DNA of 31,857 nucleotides from Patescibacteria group bacterium (GCA_023379465.1 JAMCTM010000048.1:1-31857); one strand, 5' to 3'; positions 22,430 to 29,838 are shown, counted from the stretch's first letter. Numbers and translations: made by a program. Notes: generated by a model from the letters alone, not told the origin.

Positions 22430-24961
22430 ATGGCCGAAAATCAGGGAGAACAGGTAAAAGTGGCACGAGAAGCTTGGCAAAAAGCGAATGAGGGTAGAGA
22501 GGTCGGGGCAGAAGAAATAAAAGCGCAGGAAAGGCTGATCGAAATGGGATTTCCCCCGGTGAGCGGCGGCGCCGGGGAGCAGGCGCAAAGAACAAATATC
22601 AATTTTTCTAATTATCCAACAGAGATACTTTTGGATATAGCAAGGCATTATAATGTTAGAACAGAAGCGTCAGGGTTTCTGGGAGAACAGCGCCAGCTAG
22701 AAAAAGATCTTTTAGATCCTAATTTAAGCGAGGAGCAAAAAAAGGAACTAACTGAAAAATTACGCACAACAGAAGAACGACTTAGGCGCGCTGTTGAATT
22801 TAGGTTAGAATCTTTTTTTACGACCAAGGAGCAGACTACGGGTGTTAATTCGATGCAGGAATTGCTAAGCGCTATCACCACGGAAGGAAGCAAATGGAAA
22901 GACGCTAGGATTATTGTTGCTTCAGCAAAAAATGCCAAGGAGAAAGAAGACCTTTTAAGTAAATATAAAGAAAAAATACTTATAAACGAAGACGGCAGAG
23001 TCAATCAGGATAATTTTTTGCGCTGGCTCAGAGAACAAATGATGGAGCATCATGGTAATAGTCCCGATGGAAACATAAACCTATTTAGCGATATAGGCAT
23101 TAGAATACCTGGTTATGTTAGCCCCCTTCCCTTTATGGAAATGTATGTCTGGAGACGTAAATATTTTTACGATGAAAAAGAAGGAAAGTATTTGGAAGAT
23201 CTTGCTACCCAGGCCCTATACGAGGTTTGGCTTTTTAATACGAATCATAACAATGATGTTGCCTACCGACTTAAGGGCGTGATGGGAAATGATCAAAAAC
23301 TGCCGGAGACAATCGCGGAAATTTACTGGAATGATGTTTTCACAAAATTTTCGGGCGGGAAAAGCACTTTTGAACGGATTTTTACCCTGCCGGAAAACAT
23401 GACCGAATCCGACGGTAAGATTGGCAACGCGATCCGCACGGCAGTACTTAGTTATTATTACATCAGCGACCTTGACAAACTCAGGGAAATTTTAGGCGAG
23501 GACGCCGCCCTTTTCCGCCGAAAATATAAAACCAAAGATAAAGAAGGAAAAGATGTTTCAGAAGACACGGTAATCGCCAGGGATCCTTTTGCAGAGAAAG
23601 GCAGTTATAGAGGCATGGAAGAGAGATGGTTTGATGGAGATAACGAAGCGGATAAGAAAAAATTAAGGAGCGAAGTATTTAATGGGAAGGACGCCGAGGC
23701 GCGGGATAAATTTTTAGAATTTATGAATCCTTTTACTTCCTCCTCGGGCGCACAGAAGGACCCGGGGATTATAAATGAGACAAGGGCAAAAATTAGACAA
23801 AGCCTTAAGGAGCGGTTGGGTTTAGGCGATAACGACGCGGAATATGCCGAAAGCTGGGCGTACTATATGTGCCGATGGACAGGGTTAGCGGCCATGAATG
23901 ATACGAAAGCAATTGCTTTTGACGCCTGGACAAAAATCCAGCAAACAGAATATTATCGTCTAAGGCAGAAGGAATACCCAAGAGAGGGAGGTTCTCTTTC
24001 CGGCAATCCCTTTAATATTGACGGTTTTAAGAGGCTTGGGCTTAATTTTTGGAATGGAATAACAGATGAAAAGGGAAGGACGCCGATTGAAATTTTGGAG
24101 GGGCATGCGCCGGGCGAGGTTAAAGAAAACGGAGAAATAAAACAAATTTTAAGAGAAAATCCTTTCAGTGATAAAAATCACGCTAAATTTCCTGCCTGGG
24201 TAATGCAGTATTTTGCCGGGGATCACGTGGCCCGCTCTTTTCAGCTTTATCACTTTTTAATTGAAAACAACGAGTTAAATTTTCAAAATTTGGTTACCCG
24301 CGAGGTTGATCCGGTAACCGGCTTGGCCACCGGGCGGCTGGTGGTGGATTTTGAGAAAGCAAATAAGGTGGTTGACGGAATCAACAAGGCCATCCGCTAC
24401 GCCTATTCCACTTGGGGCGGGATTGACTACGGCAAAAAGGTCAGAACATGGGAAAAGTATTGGACAGGAGAGAAGGATCAAAGAAAAGAGCATTTTATTC
24501 ATAAAGAGGAAACAACCATGGAGATGATGTTTGGGAAAGGTATTTATAGACTCATTCGGGATTTTGTTATTAGAACGCATCAATCTAGTTTAGACAGGCA
24601 AACTTTAGATGCTATAAAAAAAGGAGAAAAGGATGACATAGTGGCTGGAATAATGCAAAGCCAGGATCGGGGCTTGGTTTGGAAGTTCGTGTTGGAATAC
24701 GCTTTTATTAAAGAAGTTGAGTCACATCGAAATCCGCACAGTCCGTTCCAGCGCTTTAAATTTGCCGACCTTGAGAATATTTACGATTTTATACGATCGG
24801 TAGGGCTATTTAACGAAGAGGAGATTAAGAATATCAAAAAGCGGACCAGGACAACATCGGGAAGATTGGTTATAGGAGAGGGTTTTGGCGCCGCGCTTAC
24901 AGGCAGTGGCGGCGGGGTGTTTAAAGAGTTTAAAAAGTTTGTGGCGAGTTTATTTAAATGA
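22430..24961 (+). CDS. Large soluble protein of unknown function (843 aa) in the T4SS island
   Basis: The 843-residue protein has no signal peptide and no convincing membrane helix. A charged, coiled-coil-like N-terminal part (to about residue 130, rich in Glu, Lys and Arg) is followed by a long globular region rich in Trp, Tyr and Phe, for example PLPFMEMYVWRRKYFYDEKE and YAESWAYYMCRWTGLAAMN. The C-terminus (LTGSGGGVFKEFKKFVASLF) could be an amphipathic helix. I find no nuclease, protease, ATPase or relaxase motif that I trust and no family match. It lies between the regulator region and VirB6 with its own promoter and strong Shine-Dalgarno. A cytoplasmic T4SS partner or substrate is a reasonable guess from position only. 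Confidence 0.8.
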   Translation: MAENQGEQVKVAREAWQKANEGREVGAEEIKAQERLIEMGFPPVSGGAGEQAQRTNINFSNYPTEILLDIARHYNVRTEASGFLGEQRQLEKDLLDPNLSEEQKKELTEKLRTTEERLRRAVEFRLESFFTTKEQTTGVNSMQELLSAITTEGSKWKDARIIVASAKNAKEKEDLLSKYKEKILINEDGRVNQDNFLRWLREQMMEHHGNSPDGNINLFSDIGIRIPGYVSPLPFMEMYVWRRKYFYDEKEGKYLEDLATQALYEVWLFNTNHNNDVAYRLKGVMGNDQKLPETIAEIYWNDVFTKFSGGKSTFERIFTLPENMTESDGKIGNAIRTAVLSYYYISDLDKLREILGEDAALFRRKYKTKDKEGKDVSEDTVIARDPFAEKGSYRGMEERWFDGDNEADKKKLRSEVFNGKDAEARDKFLEFMNPFTSSSGAQKDPGIINETRAKIRQSLKERLGLGDNDAEYAESWAYYMCRWTGLAAMNDTKAIAFDAWTKIQQTEYYRLRQKEYPREGGSLSGNPFNIDGFKRLGLNFWNGITDEKGRTPIEILEGHAPGEVKENGEIKQILRENPFSDKNHAKFPAWVMQYFAGDHVARSFQLYHFLIENNELNFQNLVTREVDPVTGLATGRLVVDFEKANKVVDGINKAIRYAYSTWGGIDYGKKVRTWEKYWTGEKDQRKEHFIHKEETTMEMMFGKGIYRLIRDFVIRTHQSSLDRQTLDAIKKGEKDDIVAGIMQSQDRGLVWKFVLEYAFIKEVESHRNPHSPFQRFKFADLENIYDFIRSVGLFNEEEIKNIKKRTRTTSGRLVIGEGFGAALTGSGGGVFKEFKKFVASLFK

Positions 24962-24986
24962 TTCCTGTTTGTTTCTTACTGCCGAA

Positions 24987-27071
24987 CTACGGATTTGCCG
25001 GCGGCGTTCCTGGCGGCGGCGGGGTTTGGGCTGCGGGCTGGGCCGTCGTGGCGGCGGTTGGTTGCTCCCCTTGTCTTGCTCTTGCCTCTATTTGATCAAT
25101 TGTCTCATGGCTCCATCCCAACAGCCCCCTCATAAATCTGCCCTTTACCCGTGTATCAATCCAGGCGGCTCCCGGTCCAACCGCTTGTCCCATTTGGTTT
25201 CGTCTAAACACTGATCCCCAGGCTCCTCCGGCAGTTCCTCCTAGAAAAGCTCCTCCTGCCCCAACCGCCTGGCCGATGGCCGCGGTATACTTAAGCTGAG
25301 GGGCTTTTAGGGCATCGCGCATCATGGTCACAACCTGAGGCGTCATTAAGATTATGCCAAGGCCGATAAGAGAACCAATGGCATGTGTGTTTCCCGGATC
25401 TCCGATTAAAGGAGGAACAAACTGTCCTGCTGTTGAATGAGGAGAGCCGAATGAGTCTATAAATACCTTTCCCAACAGAAACATGGCAATTGTAACCGGG
25501 AAGGCGGAAAGGTTAGCGATAATATCTCTCAGCCAGGTCCCAAACCCAATAGAGACCCCGGGGAAAAGACCGGCGGCAATCCAGAAAGGCGCCAGCACAA
25601 CATCCAGCAATATAAAAACATAAGCCATAATCAGTTGGAACCAAAGCCTAAACAGCGCCCAGATAAGAGCGATCATGATTATTAAGTATGGGATAAAAAA
25701 GGGTAGCCAATGCCGCAAAAGTAATTCAGAAGCCTCGAATACGCCAGCACCATATATGAAGGCGAAGATAGTGCTAGTTGGAATGTTACTGCCAAACCCA
25801 AAAACTCTTACGGCAATATTTGGTATACTATTAGGGTGCAGGAGCGTTGTTACTCCAGCAATAGTGCTGATTATATTTATTAACTGGTCCATTGGGGTAT
25901 TATTATCTGAGAAAAATCCTAGTTTTTGCCTTTTTTCGCCAAACGACGCGGCCTTTTTATATCCCTTTAATAACGCATTACTAAAACCCTTTAAAAACCC
26001 AAAGGGTACAGATCCACCCCCGGGCAGAGGAACTTTAAGGATGTTCTTGGGAATACGTAAATTGCTTATTGTATCAACTGCGTTTGAGGTTTCATTAGCC
26101 ATGGCTCCAATAGCTGTGCCTAGCAGGTTAAGGTTACCGGGTAATAAGTCGAAAACAGGAATATAGTTTGCTCCCTTGTCATGAATGCCAAGTGAGTTAC
26201 TTATGACTTGTTTAGCGCCATCGGCAGAACTGGCTGCTATACCGTTTACTCCGCCTGGGATCATCTCGTTAACAGCATTGAAAGGCGGATTTTTCTGTAT
26301 ATCCGCAAGGTTATTAGTGTGTGGACTTATGGTATTGGCTACCAAATAAATGCTTACATTCATCATATCAATCAAGAATCCTGCAATGGCAAAGGAGAAG
26401 GTAACCAAAAGAATACCGATGATAATTTTGGGAATCTGATTTTCAATACTCATCACGGTTCTGGGGTCTATTTTTATCCTAAGCATTATCGCCAGGCCGA
26501 TGGCAACGAAGATAAAGACAAACAAAAGATAAACAATGTTTCTGAATGTTGACCAAAGGCCCATTAGGGGTTGTAGTCCGCAAAAGCCGATGCCTGTTCC
26601 AGGCATTGACGTGCAGGGTGGTGTGGCGGCATAGGCGTGTTTGGCTATGCCAAAATTTTGTGCCAGATGATTAAAGTAGTCGCCGGTATGGATGGGAGGG
26701 ATGAAGGTCATGGCGATTAAATTGCCCATTACCCCAATTGCCCCGCCGCCATTCGGCACAAAGCCGATCCTGCCGGTTTTCTGGTCAACTCCTAAACAGG
26801 CCTGGTTTGGATTGGTCGGATCAATGCCGGAGAGCTCGCAGCTCATGGCGGATATGACCTCGAGCATCACATTCTGCGTCCAGGTATGAAGATTTTTGGG
26901 AACATTCGGGTCGGTATTAGTTGCCATGTATGGGTTTGCTGCCTGGGCAAAGGAAGGTGCGGCAGAAAACAGAAAACAGAAAACAGAAAGCAAAGAGACA
27001 AGGAAAATTTTTAATTTGAAATTTTTAATTTCAAATGAAAATTGAAAATTAAGTTGGGCAGGCAGCTTCAT
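24987..27071 (-). CDS. VirB6/TrbL-like polytopic membrane protein of the T4SS
   Basis: The 694-residue protein has an N-terminal signal-type segment (FLVSLLSVFCFLFSAAPSFA), an outer Cys-containing region (for example CTSMPGTGIGFCGLQP near residue 155), and then a series of membrane helices. These include IVYLLFVFIFVAIGLAIMLR near residue 180 and FSFAIAGFLIDMMNVSIYLV near residue 225. Further helices lie around 430-580. The C-terminal cytoplasmic tail is Ala/Gln/Pro-rich. The helical bundle with a long central loop and disordered tail fits VirB6/TrbL channel proteins as found in CPR T4SS clusters. The first 25 residues are encoded by AT-rich repeat sequence, and a 7-bp tandem repeat encodes part of the signal segment. 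It is convergent with the 843-aa gene, 25 bases apart. Confidence 0.85.
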   Translation of the reverse strand: MKLPAQLNFQFSFEIKNFKLKIFLVSLLSVFCFLFSAAPSFAQAANPYMATNTDPNVPKNLHTWTQNVMLEVISAMSCELSGIDPTNPNQACLGVDQKTGRIGFVPNGGGAIGVMGNLIAMTFIPPIHTGDYFNHLAQNFGIAKHAYAATPPCTSMPGTGIGFCGLQPLMGLWSTFRNIVYLLFVFIFVAIGLAIMLRIKIDPRTVMSIENQIPKIIIGILLVTFSFAIAGFLIDMMNVSIYLVANTISPHTNNLADIQKNPPFNAVNEMIPGGVNGIAASSADGAKQVISNSLGIHDKGANYIPVFDLLPGNLNLLGTAIGAMANETSNAVDTISNLRIPKNILKVPLPGGGSVPFGFLKGFSNALLKGYKKAASFGEKRQKLGFFSDNNTPMDQLINIISTIAGVTTLLHPNSIPNIAVRVFGFGSNIPTSTIFAFIYGAGVFEASELLLRHWLPFFIPYLIIMIALIWALFRLWFQLIMAYVFILLDVVLAPFWIAAGLFPGVSIGFGTWLRDIIANLSAFPVTIAMFLLGKVFIDSFGSPHSTAGQFVPPLIGDPGNTHAIGSLIGLGIILMTPQVVTMMRDALKAPQLKYTAAIGQAVGAGGAFLGGTAGGAWGSVFRRNQMGQAVGPGAAWIDTRVKGRFMRGLLGWSHETIDQIEARARQGEQPTAATTAQPAAQTPPPPGTPPANP
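26963..26990. repeat. Heptanucleotide tandem repeat in the VirB6-like signal sequence
   Basis: CAGAAAA is repeated three times exactly (26963-26983), followed by CAGAAAG. It lies within the coding sequence near the start of the VirB6-like gene. A change of one unit would shift the frame. Confidence 0.75.
27003..27053. repeat. AT-rich inverted repeat tract at the VirB6-like N-terminus
   Basis: AATTTTTAATTTGAAATTTT and TAATTTCAAATGAAAATTGA contain mutually complementary stretches. The tract is translated as the residues between MKLPAQ and the signal core of the VirB6-like protein. It resembles the intergenic tracts at 18720 and 19149. Confidence 0.55.
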
Positions 27072-27113
27072 AGCACATTTTTAGTTTGCGGTATTTCGCG
27101 GACAATGTCAAGC

Positions 27114-27383
27114 CTATTTGTATAATTCCTTATGTGTTCCTAAGATAATAAAATAAGCAATTGTATCTTCTCCAGTTTTTATTTCTCTGTAAATAGCGCG
27201 GTAATCATTGGTAATATTGATGCTTCTTAAACCTTTGTATGGCTCTCGCAGTTTATGATTGTTAAGTTGTGGATCAAGGGGATTTTTTATAAAGATGAAA
27301 ATTTTCTTTCTAAAGCTTTTGCGGATTTTAACATTAAGTTTTTTCAGCTTTTTGGAAAAGTTAGGATCTAATTTGGCATTCAT
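27114..27383 (-). CDS. RelE/ParE-superfamily toxin
   Basis: The 89-residue basic protein has RelE-type features: an N-terminal helical pair (FSKKLKKLNVKIRKSFRKKI), PLDPQLNNHKLREPYKGLRS, then RAIYREIKTGEDTIAYFIILGTHKELY. This fits an mRNA interferase of the RelE/YafQ group that cleaves ribosome-bound mRNA. The start ATG (27381-27383) overlaps the antitoxin stop as ATGA; the slightly longer frame is less likely. It is the second gene of a RelB-RelE style module. Confidence 0.87.
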   Translation of the reverse strand: MNAKLDPNFSKKLKKLNVKIRKSFRKKIFIFIKNPLDPQLNNHKLREPYKGLRSINITNDYRAIYREIKTGEDTIAYFIILGTHKELYK

Positions 27384-27667
27384 ATTCCTTGTTCGTCGAG
27401 CCATTTTACTGCTTCTTCAGGAGTATGAAAAACAGGAGATCCTTTTCCTTCTTCCCAGTTTTTGCGCGCTTTTGCAAGGGTTTGTTTGAAATATTCGCTT
27501 GGTATTTCTTCCTCTTGTGCGCTAAAGGTAATTGTTTTTGTTCTGATAAATTGTTTTAGGAAGCCTTTAATGATAACACTTAGCGGCATACCAAGTTCTT
27601 CGGCAGTTGCCATTGCTTGTTTCTTGGTTTGCGGGTCAATTTTGGTTGTAACTACTGCATAATTCAT
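27380..27667 (-). CDS. RelB/DinJ-family antitoxin
   Basis: The 95-residue protein has an N-terminal ribbon-helix-helix of the RelB/DinJ type: MNYAVVTTKIDPQTKKQAMA then ELGMPLSVIIKGFLKQFI. The C-terminal toxin-binding part is acidic. The longer reading frame upstream is rejected: it reads through tRNA-Ser, giving the tell-tale YREFESPSL peptide. The chosen ATG (27665-27667) sits 9 bases after a -10 box. The protein would bind the palindromes in its own promoter and neutralise the toxin encoded downstream. Confidence 0.88.
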   Translation of the reverse strand: MNYAVVTTKIDPQTKKQAMATAEELGMPLSVIIKGFLKQFIRTKTITFSAQEEEIPSEYFKQTLAKARKNWEEGKGSPVFHTPEEAVKWLDEQGI

Positions 27668-27674
27668 ATTAACC

Positions 27675-27706
27675 AAAGTATATACACCGGTATACCTTTT
27701 TGTCAA
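27675..27706 (-). promoter_or_regulatory. relBE-type promoter with palindromic operator
   Basis: On the minus strand TTGACA (27701-27706), 18 bp, TATACT (27677-27682). Between and over these lie two palindromes, GGTATACC and GTATATAC, within a larger imperfect dyad (AAAGTATA and TATACCTTT arms, 27675-27700). This suits autoregulation by the ribbon-helix-helix antitoxin. The -35 begins one base past the tRNA-Ser 3' end. Confidence 0.6.
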
Positions 27707-27707
27707 G

Positions 27708-27794
27708 CGGAGGGAGGGAGATTCGAACTCCCGATATCCTTGCGGATATACCTGCTCTCCAAGCAAGCGCACTAGACCGCTATGCGATCCCTCC
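27708..27794 (-). tRNA. tRNA-Ser (anticodon GGA)
   Basis: The 87-base class II tRNA folds cleanly. The acceptor stem is GGAGGGA with TCCCTCC and discriminator G. The D-arm is GCAT/GTGC. The anticodon stem is CTTGC/GCAGG with loop TTGGAGA (anticodon GGA). A long variable arm ATATCC-GCAA-GGATAT follows, then the T-arm GGGAG-TTCGAAT-CTCCC. It reads UCC/UCU codons. CCA is not encoded. Confidence 0.95.
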
Positions 27795-27800
27795 TAGATT

Positions 27801-27919
27801 AAGTCAAAAGTTAAAATTCAAAAGTCAAAAATACAAATAAAAATTAAAAAGTTAAGAACGTTTATTACTTTCTACTTTTGCCTTGAACTTTTGACTTCTA
27901 ATTTTTGAATTTTGACTTT
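27801..27919. repeat. AT-rich inverted repeat element beside tRNA-Ser and Nudix gene
   Basis: TCAAAAGTTAAAATTCAAAA (from 27804) and a roughly complementary arm (about 27887-27919, AACTTTTGACTTC...) face each other. The right arm encodes the last residues (KVKIQKLEVKSSRQK) of the Nudix protein. TCAAAAGTTAAAATT, CAAAAGTCAAAAAT and TTAAGAACG occur in the same order inside guaA. Confidence 0.6.
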
Positions 27920-28327
27920 CGCTCCCTTCCACACTTTTTTATCCGATTGATATGTCAGTCTTTTTTCAATCTCATCTATGGTCAGCCACTCTACATTTTC
28001 CATTTCAAAGTCATGCTTGGCGATATCGCCCGAGACATATTCCATTAAGAAATAATACACTGTTTTTTTTATTTTTTCTCCTTTAAAAACATACCAGTAG
28101 GTAACAGCCGTCAGGCTTTTTATAATCCTTGCCTTTACCCCTGTTTCTTCTTCGACTTCTCTAATTGCTGTTTCCTCTTTTGTTTGTCCTTTAAATTCTT
28201 CTTTATCGCCAATTAATCCTTTCGGAAACACCCAGCCGTGATGCTGTGAATGCTGGGCAAGCAAAATCATCATTTTCTGTTTTTGCGTTTTATATACTAT
28301 TCCGCCTGCGGAAAATTCAAACCTCAT
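27872..28327 (-). CDS. Nudix hydrolase
   Basis: The 151-residue protein carries a Nudix box near residues 37-60: PKGLIGDKEEFKGQTKEE continuing to AIREVEEETGV. The REVxEExGV core binds the metal and the diphosphate; three extra residues sit between PKG and the core. It starts FEFSAGGIVYKT, typical of MutT/Ap4A-hydrolase-like enzymes, which cleave nucleoside diphosphate linked substrates. The substrate cannot be told. I chose the ATG at 28325-28327 because AAAGGA lies about 9 bases upstream and the protein then starts at the usual beta strand; the longer frame adds 16 residues. The C-terminal 15 residues derive from an AT-rich repeat arm. Confidence 0.88.
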   Translation of the reverse strand: MRFEFSAGGIVYKTQKQKMMILLAQHSQHHGWVFPKGLIGDKEEFKGQTKEETAIREVEEETGVKARIIKSLTAVTYWYVFKGEKIKKTVYYFLMEYVSGDIAKHDFEMENVEWLTIDEIEKRLTYQSDKKVWKGAKVKIQKLEVKSSRQK

Positions 28328-28445
28328 TGATAAATGTCCTTTCCGTAACCAGCATATAAATTTTTCTGTTGACAATAATAATCAAGATTGTGCCCTGGTG
28401 TCAATAACGACTTAATGAGACAGGGAATTTTTGGTTTGGAGGGTG

Positions 28446-28474
28446 TTGACAAACCAAGAGAAAGATGACACGAT
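28446..28474 (+). promoter_or_regulatory. Promoter of the second small-protein/tail-anchored cassette
   Basis: TTGACA (28446-28451), 17 bp, then TG-A-CACGAT (hexamer 28469-28474), a weak -10 but with the TG extension. Predicted +1 is about 28481, four bases before the ATG at 28485. The layout mirrors the promoter of cassette 1. Confidence 0.42.
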
Positions 28475-28484
28475 GAGTTTATGG

Positions 28485-28820
28485 ATGATGCAGGAATTAT
28501 TGCTGATGCCCAAAAAAAAGTTGCTGGATTTAATTATCCGGCATCTGAGAGAAAGGAAATTGGAGGTTACTAAGGCAAAAAAACTGGCGCGGGATTTTTT
28601 ACAGCTTTTGCCAATCAATGACCAGGAAGATTTATTGCAAAAACTGGAAGGATTAGGCAGACAATATCCGGAGGCGCAGGAAATCTATATTGACGAGCTA
28701 AAAGAAATGAGCGTACAAAAGAGGGATCGGGCGTTAACAGAAATGCAAAGTCATATTCAGCAGGGGAAAATTGAAGAAGCAATTAAGGTTGCCAGATTAG
28801 CGCAACAGAAAGGAGCATAA
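28485..28820 (+). CDS. Small helical protein of unknown function, cassette 2 (paralogue of 13612-14001)
   Basis: The product has 111 residues with the start at 28485. Alternatives are ATG at 28473 and a TTG at 28446 preceded by GGAGGG. It is helical, with KKLLDLIIRHLRERKLEVTK, then KLARDFLQLL and LLQKLEGLGRQYPEAQE. The C-terminal IQQGKIEEAIKVARLAQQKG matches the IKQNKIDEAISVAKLA of the first cassette, and the internal pattern also aligns. No known family is recognised. It is followed after six bases by a Gln/Ala-rich, C-terminally anchored protein with its own AAAGGAG ribosome binding site, repeating the arrangement at 13612-15833. Confidence 0.78.
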   Translation: MMQELLLMPKKKLLDLIIRHLRERKLEVTKAKKLARDFLQLLPINDQEDLLQKLEGLGRQYPEAQEIYIDELKEMSVQKRDRALTEMQSHIQQGKIEEAIKVARLAQQKGA

Positions 28821-28826
28821 TAAGCA

Positions 28827-29276
28827 ATGGCTGGAGAATCGGCAGCGGGAGTAGCGGCTCAAGTGGCAGAAGCGGCTCCGGCGGCGGCAGAAGCAATTAG
28901 CGCGATTCAGCAGGAAGCGGGTCAAGCAGCAGGCGGTATAACAGCCGGTCAAGAAGCGGTTTTGGAAACAGTGAGTCAGGGAGCTTCGCAGGGGGTTCCT
29001 CCCGCCGAAGGACTTGCGGCCATTGGTGATCTTCCGGAAGGCCCGCGTCAGGAAAATAATCCCCGGCAATCTGGGACAGAGGGGCAGGAATCGGGGACAG
29101 AAACGGGATCGGCTCGGGAAAGTAATCAGGGAGCGCCAGAGGCAGAAAGAGAAAAACCGCCCGTTATTCCCGGAAAAGTGGCGGAAGATCCAAAATACAA
29201 GGAACTTCGGGCACAACGTACGGTTGAGGCATCGCAGGCAAATGGAGGCAGGGCGGAGAGGTTAAATCACGATTAG
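28827..29276 (+). CDS. N-terminal half of a low-complexity protein, ended by an in-frame TAG, cassette 2
   Basis: The 149-residue product (MAGESAAGVAAQVAEAAPAA onward) is rich in Ala, Glu, Gln and Gly, with a central disordered region full of Ser, Thr, Gly, Pro and Gln, and no recognisable domain. The ATG is preceded by AAAGGAG. It stops at TAG 29274-29276, but the same frame stays open and continues as IEQDALKDYYQAWAQEVM into the next ORF. The two are best seen as one gene (28827-29759, 311 codons including stops) split by a nonsense codon. Possible explanations are a recent mutation, strain variation, a sequence error or readthrough. Confidence 0.62.
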   Translation: MAGESAAGVAAQVAEAAPAAAEAISAIQQEAGQAAGGITAGQEAVLETVSQGASQGVPPAEGLAAIGDLPEGPRQENNPRQSGTEGQESGTETGSARESNQGAPEAEREKPPVIPGKVAEDPKYKELRAQRTVEASQANGGRAERLNHD

Positions 29277-29327
29277 ATAGAACAGGACGCGCTAAAGGAC
29301 TATTATCAAGCTTGGGCTCAAGAAGTA

Positions 29328-29759
29328 ATGAGTCGTCCGGAAGGTCTGCCCGATGAAATAGCTAATGACCCCTTGTTTAATCAAAAATACGGTGAGGCGG
29401 TGCAGGAAGCGGAAAGGACCGGCCAGCCGATTGATCTAAAGGCTCTTAAAACAGAAGCCCTCGCCGGATTTCAAAAAGACAAGGATCAGGAAGCAGAAGC
29501 AGCCGCGGGAGAGGCCGCCGCGCAGGCCCCCGCAGAATTAGCCAAGGCGCTTAAAGGAAGCGAGCTATTAATGCAGAATCCGGAGATGGCAAAAGTAGTT
29601 GGTCTTCTAACCGCGGTTTTGGAGCAGCAATTAAAATCGCAAGGAAAACCAGAGCAGGAGATTCAACAGAATCTTAAGGGCAAAGAAAACTTGTTAATGC
29701 TTTTCTTGGCTATCCTGATGATGATGGTTGGAGGGGCGGCGGAGACGCTCAAGAAATAG
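29328..29759 (+). CDS. C-terminal half of the cassette 2 protein, membrane-anchored
   Basis: The open frame is the same as the preceding ORF. The first ATG after the amber codon is at 29328 and gives 143 residues: EGLPDEIANDPLFNQKYGEA, a Glu/Ala-rich helical stretch, QNPEMAKVVGLLTAVLEQQL, and a C-terminal membrane helix (LLMLFLAILMMMVGGA). The Shine-Dalgarno before 29328 is weak (AAGAAG), so independent translation would be inefficient. The tail anchor parallels the 609-residue protein of cassette 1. As an intact gene it would encode about 310 residues. Confidence 0.6.
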   Translation: MSRPEGLPDEIANDPLFNQKYGEAVQEAERTGQPIDLKALKTEALAGFQKDKDQEAEAAAGEAAAQAPAELAKALKGSELLMQNPEMAKVVGLLTAVLEQQLKSQGKPEQEIQQNLKGKENLLMLFLAILMMMVGGAAETLKK

Positions 29760-29838
29760 GCATTGCCTTTTACTTTATTTTACTTCTTTACTCCTCTTTT
29801 GGTTTGGGTAATCGTTCAGGAATTGACAAAGAGAGCGA

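Noticed and set aside
26208..26552. 114-codon plus-strand frame inside the VirB6-like gene
   Set aside because: It is antisense to clear membrane helices of VirB6, and its composition is that of complemented hydrophobic codons.
27668..27772. N-terminal extension of the antitoxin ORF (130-residue version)
   Set aside because: It reads through tRNA-Ser, giving the typical YREFESPSL artefact peptide; promoter and ribbon-helix-helix start point to the ATG at 27667.
29274..29276. TAG as a recoded sense codon across the genome
   Set aside because: Other genes here (for example jag, the protein ending at 6251 and the VirB6-like gene) end in TAG at sensible positions, so a genome-wide amber reassignment is not supported.
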